Shown one piece after another: positions 1-8,250 of a stretch of DNA of 12,499 nucleotides. The DNA lies in contig JAOXYB010044603.1 of NCBI GenBank assembly GCA_028565635.1, forward strand, positions 1 to 12,499, read 5' to 3'. The position numbers and the translations under genes are program-made. Every line of letters starts with the position of its first letter. Within the stretch, counting starts at the first letter, position 1. The notes below the pieces were generated by a model that saw nothing but the letters and a program-made list of their open reading frames with translations, did no database searches and had not been told where the DNA came from. Source of the stretch: Phoronis ovalis (lineage: Eukaryota > Phoronida > Phoronidae).

Positions 1-223
1 AATTTATTAAAAGCTTGATCATTATAATCATAATGAACCACATTCAACAGAGACACGACGTCTATATTTTGCTAAAATATACTTCCACAACTGTCAACTA
101 TCACGTGAATTACTTTTAGACTTGCCGTAGATTTGAGTGATCATAAGCGCTGTTTCGTGCCAAATGATTATTATGAATTACAGAAAAGTTGACATGGTAT
201 ATATGCTTGTAACTGCTATTTAA

Positions 224-358
224 TGCAATAAGTGTTTATATTTTGGTGTTTTGGAGCTATTCGACCATCTGGATTCGTTTCCAAAAGTGAAACTACTGCC
301 CAAACGTAGACGAGACATTATCACAGAGGGTGGACTACTGAATAGTGATTTCTCTTAA
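224..358 (+). other. Open stretch of unknown nature, possible terminal exon
   Basis: This frame stays open for 44 codons between a TAA at 221-223 and a TAA at 356-358, with no ATG. Residues are protein-like: a block read as LFDHLDSFPKVKLLPKRRR is followed by acidic and glycine residues. A possible acceptor AG at 255-256, preceded by a T-rich tract, would make 257-358 a terminal coding exon. The opposite strand is also open here for a similar length (serine-rich, with an internal ATG), so the strand is uncertain. I recognise no family. It could be a gene remnant, a repeat-borne ORF or chance. Confidence 0.25.
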
Positions 359-467
359 GCATATACGTTTTTAACGCATATATTTGCTCAAAAGACAAGT
401 TAGCAATACTTTTAAATCAGCTTTAATTAATTTTATAAAGCACTAACGATCTTCCTGGCGTTGGCAG

Positions 468-527
468 GTTCACGCGGTTAACATGACTCTCTTCAGTGGA
501 GTTCGCCTCGATCAGTTGCATCTATGA
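468..527 (+). CDS. Possible last coding exon of an upstream plus-strand gene
   Basis: A branch-point-like CACTAAC (441-447) precedes a pyrimidine-containing stretch and an acceptor CAG ending at 467. From 468 only one frame is open, and it encodes a 19-residue tail, VHAVNMTLFSGVRLDQLHL, ending at TGA 525-527. An AATAAA lies 72 nt after the stop. The other two frames close within a few codons. The rest of the gene would lie left of the window or in exons I could not identify. Product unknown; a chance acceptor-like site cannot be excluded. Confidence 0.33.
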   Translation, partial: VHAVNMTLFSGVRLDQLHL

Positions 528-598
528 CAAAGAGCAAAGAAATGACAGCAGAACAGATAAACCCAATTAGTACTACAATAGCAGACGTGCACAAATAT

Positions 599-604
599 AA
601 TAAA
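599..604 (+). terminator. Poly(A) signal AATAAA, plus strand
   Basis: Canonical AATAAA placed 72 nt after the stop of the possible terminal exon at 468-527. Such hexamers are frequent by chance in DNA this AT-rich, so its value rests on that exon. Confidence 0.3.
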
Positions 605-2108
605 CTGTATTTGGCTAAAATAGTTTTATTTTATTTAAATCTTACAAAGCATATACACAGCATAATTATGATTCATTATTACTGCTCAAATTGCTCCTCA
701 TTTTTAAAGCACATTATATCAGTTATGTTAGCTGGGTTGTATATTACTGACATATTATTTACAAATGAGATTTAATGCAACTTTAAAAAACATTGCAAGA
801 TGTACATGTATTAATTTTCTGTAACATCTAAGCCTGCACTTTCGTTACTCTTTTTTTGTTTTGGAACCATTTGCGCTACCCCATTTGCCACCTTAACAGC
901 CATTTTCTAGATAATACTGATCTTGTTTTTTTTTCCAAGAATTCAAAGCCAACTGCAATAGAAACGTCAGCATGTTATTGAAAGACGTCAAGTTCCTTCG
1001 GTAACAATTTACGCGGTAATGCGCATGGTAGGAATTAAGTGTTTAGAAAAATGCTGATATACTGTATGTAACATGTTTTATTAGTGTGTCATCACGGCAT
1101 AATGCACCAACGGCGGAAATATATTTATGTGCATAATGTTCAATAACGTTTGTAAACTTTACTTTGTTCTTGAAGACAATGTATCAGATAAAGGTTTGCT
1201 TCTAAAATGTGGGGCGCATTTTTAGATATATTTATTTAATTATCACACCTTAAAAAAAAATTCTTTCTCCCCAAATGGTAACTGTAATATTTGCATCGGA
1301 GCAGCAGCAAAATATCCGCTCGCAAAGGCAGCTCTTTACATAACATGTGTATGCCTAAATGCCTAAATGCCTAAAATTAAAATTCCATCTGATAGTCCCT
1401 TGGTGCGGCCATCTTGGATTGTGCTACAAGTTTTACGCGGTACAACAAAATCAGTCTACATGTTCCGTTTTTTGTTTCCACCAATAATCTTATTAAATTA
1501 CAACTTAGTTAATAAAAACTAATTTGTTGGCAATTTGGTTGCATCAATTTTGAAGAAATTTAAGATTCTTTTAACACCAGAGCTCGTGAATCGTGATTAC
1601 AAATACGCGATGTCACTAACTAAAAGACATAATTCAAGCACGAACACTGACGTGATTTTATGTGCAATACGTCAATACAAATATCTTTATCGCACGTTTA
1701 AGCAGCGCGAATGCCTTAGAAACAAATACACACTCTAGTCACTTAAACGGCCGGTACTTTGTTATAACAAAGTCGAGCTACTGCATTTGTGTTATAAACT
1801 TACATATTTGCTGTAATCGTGCTCGAATATCCCTTCCCTTACATCATCTTCAGTGATATACTTAAATTCCATTACAATGCTATGCAAATGCTTGAAGGTA
1901 ATCTGAGCATACTACAAAGTACAGGGTAAATAAATTCTGAAATCATGTAAACTAAGTCGATGCATATTATTTGCATAATAACATATTTTTTCATTTTGTT
2001 TCTTTTAAATTAACAAATAAGCTTCAATCGTACGTTATGATATAGTTGGTATCTAATATGTTTTAAGTTTACATTTGAGTTTGAAGTGCCAAGTTGGCAT
2101 TCGACAGC
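605..2108. other. Gene-poor AT-rich stretch
   Basis: I see no supportable gene here. The ATG-initiated frames present (for example 1535-1738) are short, lack splice or family support and have the composition expected of AT-rich noncoding DNA. The only structured item noted is a small 8-bp repeat at 1351-1374. Confidence 0.6.
1351..1374. repeat. Short tandem repeat, ATGCCTAA x3
   Basis: Three perfect head-to-tail copies of the octamer ATGCCTAA. A minor simple repeat with no evident role. Confidence 0.85.
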
Positions 2109-2360
2109 CAACAGACTATTTGCATGCACTTGAGGGCGTTAAAGTCAATTAATAGTTGTTATGTACTGATATGCTCACAAAAAGGAGGATATATCTTAGA
2201 TCAAAGAACAGCATGAGAAGGATGCATGAGTTGTGTGAATGAATCGTGTGAGCGCAGACAGAACTACATTACGTCATTGTACATTCGCAGAATGCGACAT
2301 GCTGGGATCGTTTGGGTTTGAGACGGGTGGCTCCACCAAGTGCATGCAAATAGTCTATTG
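2109..2360. mobile_element. Small inverted-repeat element (MITE-like), copy A
   Basis: The ends form an inverted repeat of about 24 bp with one mismatch. The left end reads AGACTATTTGCATGCACTTG at 2113-2132, and its exact complement is at 2337-2356. The element is about 252 bp with no coding capacity of its own. A related copy follows at 2516-2711 and shares both ends plus an internal block that begins TGTGAATGAATCG. This structure fits a miniature inverted-repeat transposable element; no target duplication is clear, so the superfamily is unassigned. Confidence 0.65.
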
Positions 2361-2515
2361 CCGCCATGGTTATTTATCAGGGGAGCACATTTTTCTGTTT
2401 TCCTTTTCTTTTGGCCTCTGGGCAAACATGGATAAATCTCTATTTTGAATTGGATATAAATTTGCACAAATTGAGAGAAATCACAATTTTATTATATTAT
2501 GTCAATTTTTATCAA

Positions 2516-2711
2516 CAATATACTATTTGCATGCACTTGAGGGCGCTATAGTCATGCCCTTTCAATACCGGCATCCTTTAATTATACACATTTTGTGAAT
2601 GAATCGCCTGAACGTACGCAGAACTACGTCATTCATTCACAGAATGCGACATGTTGGGTTCCTTTGGGTATGAGACTGGTGGCTCCACCAAGTGCACGAA
2701 CTAGTCTATTG
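2516..2711. mobile_element. Small inverted-repeat element (MITE-like), copy B
   Basis: Same family and orientation as copy A. The left end carries ACTATTTGCATGCACTTGAG, and the right half (about 2592-2711) closely follows copy A across the block ending GGTGGCTCCACCAAG. The terminal inverted repeats are more diverged than in copy A (GTGCACGAACTAGTCTATTG at the right end), and the element is about 55 bp shorter. The two copies lie about 155 bp apart, which suggests either a tandem duplication or two insertions. Confidence 0.6.
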
Positions 2712-3336
2712 CGCGGATTACATGGCAAGTCGGCCAGTTTCCTGTGTATTTTTCACTGTTGTTAGAGTTCACACAAAAGTTAATTGGTTATGACTGCACG
2801 AAAAATCGAATGTAGGCATGATACACGATTATCTTTATTTGTTACGGAACCGAATTTCCGCGAAGAGTCTGTTTACTAGAAGATAATACTTTACTACTAC
2901 GGTGGATGGAAAATCAATTGTTTCCTTATACCATATATACCATCTGGTACGGCCTCTGGTGGAATCAAGAGTAAAATGTATCCACGATATTTCCTTACGT
3001 CATCTTATCATAACGAGATCAGATAAAGTCAATATAACAAGAATAATAAGAAAATTATTATATTTATCTGACTTACAACCCATAGACGTCCTTCAAATAA
3101 CAAATCTAGGTGACAAGTAAAAATGTGTTCATAGCCTTCAAGCAAATATAGTGCTGTAAGCTCCATAACTTGATTGAATATTTCAGCGTTCTTCAGTTCT
3201 ATAAGTCCAACAAAACATGTGTATAAAATATGAAATAAAGCATAACCACTTACTAAAATACATTTAAATTGACAGAAAATTTGTTCGAAAAAAATGTCAC
3301 GGCTTTTCTGAATATCAATCAAATCACGAAAAGTTT
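2712..3336. other. No gene seen
   Basis: AT-rich sequence between the small elements and the promoter-like block. ATG frames on both strands (2902-3120 plus, 3029-3322 minus) overlap each other and show no motif, splice or composition support. Confidence 0.55.
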
Positions 3337-3380
3337 GTGATATTTACAGCATAGTGCAATTAAATAATTAACATTCGGCT

Positions 3381-3500
3381 GTCTATAATATGTATAGCGG
3401 ATTCCCTCCTCCTCAGGACTGTTAATACTATGTATAGCGGATACCCTCCTCCTCCCGTCTATTTATATTATGTACAGCGGATTCCCTCCGCTGGTTGACT
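3381..3500. repeat. 40-bp tandem repeat, three copies
   Basis: Copies at 3381-3420, 3421-3460 and 3461-3500 are in exact 40-bp register. The conserved core is TGTATAGCGGATTCCCTCC, starting at 3391, 3431 and 3471 (TGTACAGCGG in the third). A degenerate partial fourth copy may follow. The first two copies have a pyrimidine run CCTCCTCCTC; the third has diverged after CCCTCC. The array directly abuts a TATA box. Confidence 0.9.
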
Positions 3501-3533
3501 ATAAATAGAATGTATCATTGTATGCAATTCAGT
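3500..3533 (+). promoter_or_regulatory. Core-promoter-like TATA box plus initiator
   Basis: TATAAATA at 3500-3507 is followed by an initiator match TCAGT at 3529-3533. The initiator A (3531) lies 31 bp from the first T of the TATA box, the usual spacing for RNA polymerase II promoters. The 40-bp repeats sit just upstream and could be activator sites. No plus-strand coding region of substance follows within the window, so the transcript would be noncoding, spliced elsewhere or from an LTR. Confidence 0.45.
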
Positions 3534-3696
3534 TGCTCACTTACATTTGAACAATACATTCTCATCAAGTATCACTCTTATTTCTCGTCTTTTTAGGAAC
3601 TAATACAGACTCAGCCAACGGCCCTGAGCGACAGGATGCGCTTCACGTCTTTCGTTTCAGTATAAAGAAGAGGGTGCAAGCGAGGGAAAAGCTAAT

Positions 3697-3702
3697 TTTA
3701 TT
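3697..3702 (-). terminator. Poly(A) signal AATAAA, minus strand
   Basis: On the minus strand AATAAA begins within the stop-codon region of the terminal exon (TGA at 3704-3702, sharing the final A). If the alternative splice at 3790/3759 is used, the stop lies at 3711-3709 and the hexamer follows a few bases later. Cleavage would then fall shortly downstream, giving a very short 3' UTR. Confidence 0.55.
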
Positions 3703-3913
3703 CATGCTTCATAGTTTCCAAGGCAGGTCGCAATGTAATACGGGAATGCTTGCAGGGACTGTAAAATGTGGAGTTTGATAGTCAACTCACTTGTTATTAG
3801 CGTTACTGTAATCTTGTCAATTTTTTCCAAAAAGTCAACACAATCTCTACCCTGGTCACTTCCATAGCAACATATGCCACTTAAAAGCCTAAACTGTCTA
3901 TACAAGTCAGCAA
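3702..3913 (-). CDS. Terminal coding exon of the repeat-exon gene
   Basis: An acceptor in TTTCTTTTATAG (AG at 3915-3914) opens the exon. Of the three frames only the one starting with two leftover bases stays open, which fits a preceding exon ending in phase 1. The peptide starts ADLYRQFRLLSGICC, continues with a YGSDQGRDCVDFLEKIDKIT block rich in charge and three cysteines, and ends NYEA at TGA 3704-3702. Straight read-through gives 69 residues plus the split codon. A GTGAGT at 3790 and a CAG ending at 3759 could define a 32-nt intron giving a different tail (ending LPWKL, stop 3711-3709), but that is unusually short for an animal intron. Domain not recognised. Confidence 0.55.
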
Positions 3914-4131
3914 CTATAAAAGAAATGATCAAGAAATAACAGTACATAATCTAGATTTCTAACAATTGTATTTTGGATGGAAAACAAATAGCACTTCTAA
4001 ATTAATATAACTTGGTATAAGCAGCTGTATTGCGTTAGGCCACAATCAAAGGATGTTCGTGTATGATAAAACACAAATTAGGACAATTAGTAGTTTCCAC
4101 TTATTGTTTGCATGGTAGTTCTACACCATAA

Positions 4132-4149
4132 ATATATATATATATATAT
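4132..4149. repeat. (TA)n microsatellite
   Basis: Run of alternating A and T immediately left of the Tc1/mariner-type element, a favourable target for transposons that insert at TA. Confidence 0.85.
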
Positions 4150-4312
4150 TGTGGTACACAGGATGGCTCGTTAATTCTGAAACGATTTTGTTAGCTGAAA
4201 TGCAACAAATATATTATGTTCTTAAAGGAAAAATCTTTAACTTTTAATATTTGAAATTTTGAGTCGCATATTTTAATATCGAGTTGAACCACAACGAGCT
4301 TTGATGACCGCC

Positions 4313-5256
4313 TTAATACGACCGGGCATGGAATACGTTTTTTGGAGTGAGGTTGTCCCACGACTGAGTCAATCTTCTACTTAGTGCAATCATTGCTTTT
4401 AGAATTGGATCTCTGTATGCATTACGGTCTGACTGTGTCCAGATAGTTTCTATAACATTCAAATCTGGTGAATTTCCAGGCCATTCTTCCTTTTTTAATA
4501 AGTACGGTACATTGTGGTTACACCACTCCTGGGCCAGTTTGCTGTATGCAGGATCCCTCCATCTTATTGAAATGCAAATTTACACTGATTCAAAAAAGTT
4601 TCTTCAGTGTCCCAATAGGAGAGGCTTCACTTCTTTTTCTAGTACTATATTAACATAACAATCAGCTGTACAGTTCTGACCGGTTGGATAAATATGGAGA
4701 CGAGAAGTTCCAGAAGCTGAAACAGCACCCATATATTAACAGTGTTTAAAATGAGTGGAGCTTCAGTTTCTTGCGACCACCCATCTGGTATCGTTATGCA
4801 CATTGGAAGAATGGAAAAGGTATTTAGGAGGCTATCGCTGAAAACAACATTTTCCCAGTTATATACAGTCCAGTGCTTACAAGCATATGCACAAGTCAAG
4901 CAAGTCTTCCTCTGTTTCTCGATAATATATGGCGTTCGTTTACGCGCTTTATGCTTGTCCATGTAAGTATAGTTGTTACATATCTTATAGTCATTAGACC
5001 TTTAGATTCTATCTGTTTTACCTGTTTACTAAGAACTGATCAACTACCACGCTGATATTTGGCCTTGCCGTATGATTTCATCGGCCTTTCTATAAAGCAC
5101 CTGTCGCCGACCACTTCTGGCCTTACTGCTTTTGCAGATTTCAGTCTCCTTGTTCAGCGAGAAACAAATGCCTTAGATGCGCCAAGCTTTAAAGCCCCAC
5201 TAGAACCTGGAAATCCAGCCTCACCTCAAAGCCACAGCTTTAGAGCGAAGCTGCAT
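4313..5256 (-). pseudogene. Broken DDE transposase of the Tc1/mariner type
   Basis: Minus-strand reading in shifting frames gives successive pieces of a Tc1-like transposase. There is an N-terminal helix-turn-helix remnant with LGASK-like and SGRR-like segments (about 5256-5080). Next comes a segment HWTVYNWENVVFSDS (around 4830-4880) carrying the first catalytic aspartate. Then follow RLHIYPTGQNC (around 4680), an FQ-stop-DGG segment with the second aspartate (around 4570), and WPGNSPDLNVIE (around 4450-4485) with the catalytic glutamate. Several stops and frameshifts show it is inactive. Allowing one single-base shift, 37 residues separate the second aspartate and the glutamate, suggesting a DD37E-type lineage. 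The frame closes at TAA 4315-4313. Confidence 0.85.
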
Positions 5257-5467
5257 CTTTTTCGTTGCAGGACTCTCCGTTACAAATGCATGCAGTTTAC
5301 GTATAAAGCAGTTCACATCCTTCACATCCTTCACGTGCGCACATACATTGATGTTTGTCATGAAAAAATAAATTTTCTACAATTGTGATGATTTACTGTC
5401 GAAAATGCTTCGTCAATACTAAGCAAAATAAAAAAAGTATTGCACATTAAAATCGTTTTAGAATTAA

Positions 5468-6126
5468 GGCTAAGTCGGACTCTCGTCACCGTTTAAATAA
5501 AAATTCATGGAAATTCCGTATTACATTTTTTTCATATAAAATACATGTTTTCTGAAACTTTAACATTCATGCTATGTCATGGTGGTATTTTTAGACTTGT
5601 GTATGCATCGCACACAATTGAATTAATGTTTTATGACCTCTCATAAAAATCATAAGGTACATCCTACAGCAAAACCCTGGCGATATAAATTGGAGCTAAC
5701 TACATTTTTAAGAAGTAAACGATATGTCCATTATTTGCTTTGGCCGAATTGTAAATACTGTGAATAATCTTTGAATTATAAATTAATGTTTAAAAAAAGG
5801 TAAATTTTTTATTTGCTAAAACACTAAATTGATTATATAAACAAAATCGTTAGTACAATTTAAAAATGGTCAAAAAGGAAATAATGAGAGTATTGATTAG
5901 TTATTAAAAAAATAGTTTTCCGGAATTTTTATCTACTGATAACGATTTGGATAGGGTGTAATTAAACGCTAATTAAATTTCATACATTTTAAACAATAGT
6001 TTGAAAATACCAATATGACATAGCTTGCATGTTAAAGTTTCAGAAAACATCTCTTTTGAGTGAAAAAAATATAATGCGGATTTGTCACGAATTCCATTTA
6101 AACAGTGACGAGGGTCCGGCTTAGCC
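5468..6126. mobile_element. TTAA-type MITE nested in the Tc1/mariner element
   Basis: A 659-bp element with long terminal inverted repeats of about 130 bp (5468-5597 and about 5996-6126). Each begins GGCTAAGYCGGACYCTCGTC and shares a long inner match including ATGTTTTCTGAAACTTTAAC. Both ends abut TTAA (5464-5467 and 6127-6130), the target duplication expected of piggyBac-type insertion. It has no coding capacity; the 61-residue frame at 5973-6158 minus is formed by the repeat itself. It splits the right inverted repeat of the host transposon, so it arrived later. Confidence 0.88.
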
Positions 6127-6543
6127 TTAATGAGCCACCCTGTATATTGTGAATTCATTTTACAAAGTATTTACTTGGCTACTGATCATACATTCCTATA
6201 AAATGTTTACACACATAAGTATTTTTTAATTTCTATGAAAAGCGTAGTATAATTAGACGGAAGCTCAGCTTTGGTTTATAGCTGACAGTGATTTCATCAT
6301 TGCATTACTTTGTGGATCAAAACCCACCCAGCAAGTTGCAGTTTGTGAATGAACAATGACGCGTACTGAGCCAAAACAAAAACAAAATGTTATTACCGTT
6401 GATTTAAGAAATGCTTTTTTTGTAAGTTACCTTAGTATTTAATACATAAACTATTAGTTATTAACAATTTAGCGTTTTCATTACATTTTTACAGCTTAAT
6501 GCATTTATAAAGTCGGGTTTTAAAAACCGCATATTGTTTTCCA

Positions 6544-6599
6544 CTAAGAATCCTGGTATCGAAAGGGCCCGATGGTGATGCCCTCAAGTGCATGCAACC
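6544..6599 (-). repeat. Dispersed fragment related to the small elements at 2109-2711
   Basis: On the minus strand this reads TTGCATGCACTTGAGGGC, then a CCCTTTCGATACC block, matching the left end of copy B (2527-2580: GCATGCACTTGAGGGC, then CCCTTTCAATACC). Only the one end is recognisable here, in opposite orientation, just downstream of the 133-nt exon in the last intron. Confidence 0.55.
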
Positions 6600-6634
6600 A
6601 GTATATCGTTTACTACTATTGGAAAGCTACTCAC

Positions 6635-6767
6635 TATGAATTGCGATCCAATAACGCGTTCCCGTATTTTCGGGCACAGCAGATAATGCTTTCACACCAG
6701 ATTCTATTACAACTCCAAGCAGCTCCTTGGCAATGTTAATAAACTGACTCTCACACTCCGATTTATC
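6635..6767 (-). CDS. 133-nt exon, charged helical segment
   Basis: The acceptor is ACAACAG, preceded by TTTTTAATGAC, a branch-point-like sequence unusually close to the AG. The donor GTGAGTAG follows CATA. Only phase 0 is open: 44 codons beginning DKSECESQFINIAKELLG, with a central VIESGVKALSAVPENTG and an aromatic TRYWIAIH end, then one base. That phase-1 end combines with the TT of the next exon to an isoleucine codon. The segment looks amphipathic-helical; no known domain recognised. Another reading would start at an ATG just upstream of the splice site, but the continuous phase chain favours an internal exon. Confidence 0.6.
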
Positions 6768-6983
6768 CTGTTGTGTCATTAAAAACAGTTTTCAGCATGA
6801 TTGTAATAGCATTTTATTTCAGAGCAACCGAACTATACGTCTTTCTGTTTCAAAATACACCAAATGGCACTTGTTATTAAAGGCATGTATTCTATTTCGA
6901 ACCTGTCCATGTTTAACAAAAATAAATTCACGTTTTGTTATTTATTGCAAGAATTAGTTTGTTTTGAAAATAACTTGATTTAC

Positions 6984-7010
6984 CAAAGTGTTCAAATCGT
7001 TACCACGAAG
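6984..7010 (-). CDS. 27-nt micro-exon, LRGNDLNTL
   Basis: The acceptor CGACTTCAG follows a pyrimidine-containing tract, and the donor GTAAATCA follows TTG. The exon is nine whole codons, and phase 0 is the only frame without a stop. It sits between exons that also meet in phase 0. Small size keeps confidence moderate. Confidence 0.5.
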
Positions 7011-7300
7011 CTGAAGTCGTTGGAAAGTCCCTAGGGTTATTTGAAATGTCTACATTTTAGTAGCTAACTCAGGTAATTCCCCCTGATGTCAAGCACCTCT
7101 TAGAGGTTACAATTCTGTCCGATTTTAGAAATAGTACAACACAGAACAGGTGCCTTTAATCACGTTTACTTACCAGTGATTCTACACATTTAATTGTTAG
7201 TGGACTCAGTGGCGTATTGCCGTTTCTAGCTATTAACAGTGCTTCTTTTCATTAAAAACTGACATAGTTTCTATCACACACCGTCAATCAACGCACTCAC

Positions 7301-7333
7301 CTCGTAATAGTCCCTTCCATATGGAAGCCATAG
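7301..7333 (-). CDS. 33-nt micro-exon, LWLPYGRDYYE
   Basis: The acceptor TTGTTTTCAG is strong and the donor GTGAGTGC follows GAG. In phase 0 it encodes eleven residues with four aromatics. All three frames are open in so short an exon, so the frame is chosen from the neighbours, which require phase 0 at both ends. Confidence 0.55.
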
Positions 7334-7666
7334 CTGAAAACAAATAAAATAATTTAATGCTTCCATTTTGAACTCGGTATTTCAAAGTTTGATTTTGATG
7401 CATATTTCAGAATAACTAGATTGCAGAATCATGGGATAACACAGCTACAGAAAAATGAACAGGTAGCCTCAGGGCCGTCAAAAGGGGGACGGGTGCGTTT
7501 GTGGTGTTTTTAGAATTGCAGCTTACAATTCGGAATAAGTCATCATGATAGAATCATCATGGTAGGTGACGATGAATCACACGGAGAGAAAAGCTTATCT
7601 TGGTGGGAAGAGTCGGGTCAAAAGTTTATGACGTATTCATTTCGCTCTTGTTAAATTAAAGGAATT

Positions 7667-7701
7667 TAACACCAGTTGATTATGGTTAAGCCCTGGTGTT
7701 A
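7667..7701. other. Small hairpin
   Basis: TAACACCAG (7667-7675) pairs with CTGGTGTTA (7693-7701) across a 17-nt loop. It lies in an intron of the minus-strand gene; no partner motif suggests a function. Confidence 0.5.
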
Positions 7702-7758
7702 GTTGAGAAGGCACGGAACACTAAGTAATGGATTTGTTCATGCTGAAGTTTGTCTTAC

Positions 7759-7832
7759 TGTCACATATTTGTTTTTTGTAATAGCCAGTATAGACATTGC
7801 ACATGGTTAATATAAAAGACAAATATGTGACA
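7759..7832. other. Perfect 14-bp inverted repeat in an intron
   Basis: TGTCACATATTTGT (7759-7772) and its exact complement (7819-7832) enclose 46 nt. It could be the ends of a tiny inverted-repeat element or an RNA stem. No target duplication is evident. Confidence 0.6.
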
Positions 7833-8041
7833 TTGTACTTTAAATTATTATTTCATTGCTTCTACGAAAGCAGCGTTGGAAACTTATCTCTCTAATTAAG
7901 ATTATCATATTCTTGGAGAGTTTTGAAGCGTAGACATTTTGCGCCTCCCTATATTGTTTGAGTTAATCAATTTCAGAGCGTACCAGTACATTACGCCTCT
8001 CCGCCAATATAAAAATAAAGTCCACATTTCTTATGATATAC

Positions 8042-8092
8042 CTTCTTGTCATTGTAAGCTTCCTTGGCTTGATCATCCAGACGTTTAAATAA
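8042..8092 (-). CDS. 51-nt micro-exon, charged helix
   Basis: The acceptor AGTTATTTTCAG and the donor GTATATCA frame 17 codons, LFKRLDDQAKEAYNDKK, in phase 0. The peptide is highly charged and helix-like. One other frame is open but would not join the phase-0 neighbours; the third closes at once. The donor is weaker than in the other exons. Confidence 0.6.
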
Positions 8093-8232
8093 CTGAAAAT
8101 ATTAAATATTAAACTTTGAATAATTATAGTATGTAGTGCATTTTTCTTGGCAGGGCGTACGATTTTAAATGGCTAATTATTTAATATTTTAAGTTTCTTA
8201 AACAAGACCCTAGAATGAGACACCAACTTTAC

Positions 8233-8250
8233 AGGTGATTTCTCGGCAGC
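8233..8250 (-). CDS. Doubtful 18-nt micro-exon, AAEKSP
   Basis: Six codons lie between an AG at 8252-8251 and a donor GTAAAG. Length and phase fit the gene, but the acceptor has a poor pyrimidine tract and six codons are open by chance very often. Listed only because it lies in order between the 8924 and 8042 exons. Confidence 0.18.

Larger units (their letters stand above)
3337..3611 (+). mobile_element. Possible solo LTR or LTR fragment
   Basis: The block starts TGTGATATTTACAG, carries three 40-bp repeats, then a TATA box and initiator, then an R/U5-like stretch with AATACATTCTCATCAAG, and could end at ACTAATACA. Enhancer-like tandem repeats ahead of TATA and an initiator are a common layout of Ty3/gypsy-type LTRs. 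I could not find a target duplication, a primer binding site or retroelement coding sequence nearby, and both boundaries are guesses. The alternative is a simple cellular promoter. Confidence 0.25.
4157..6144. mobile_element. Degenerate Tc1/mariner-superfamily transposon
   Basis: The left end reads CACAGGATGGCTCGTTAA followed by TTCTGAAACGATTTTG. The right end, on the opposite strand, reads TACAGGGTGGCTCATTAA, and its inner half TTCTAAAACGATTTT is found at about 5449-5464. The two parts of the right inverted repeat are separated by the element inserted at 5468-6126; removing that insertion restores a right repeat matching the left one with only a few mismatches. TA dinucleotides flank both ends (4155-4156, 6145-6146), as this superfamily requires. 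It carries the broken transposase at 4313-5256. It sits entirely in the last intron of the minus-strand gene. Confidence 0.85.

Noticed and set aside
3589-3659. Plus-strand terminal exon after TCTTTTTAG ending at a TAA near 3657
   Set aside because: It is an open frame of 22 codons with a good acceptor, but it lies about 60 bp after the promoter-like initiator and fits an LTR leader equally well; no upstream coding exon was found.
524-6158. ATG-to-stop frames of 60-109 residues scattered through the left half (for example 524-775, 1535-1738, 2902-3120, 3029-3322)
   Set aside because: They have the composition of translated AT-rich DNA, overlap each other on opposite strands, and show no motif or signal. 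Those at 4468-5388 lie on or opposite the broken transposase, and the one at 5973-6158 lies in an inverted repeat.
6328-6365. 38-nt block with a strong pyrimidine-rich acceptor
   Set aside because: It would end in phase 0, but the terminal exon at 3913 is open only after phase 1. The donor GTGGGT is weak.
7174-7241. 68-nt block with a strong donor as a constitutive exon
   Set aside because: It is open only in a frame needing a two-base lead, while the preceding 33-nt exon ends in phase 0 and the exon before that cannot supply the other phase. Kept only as a possible regulated exon.
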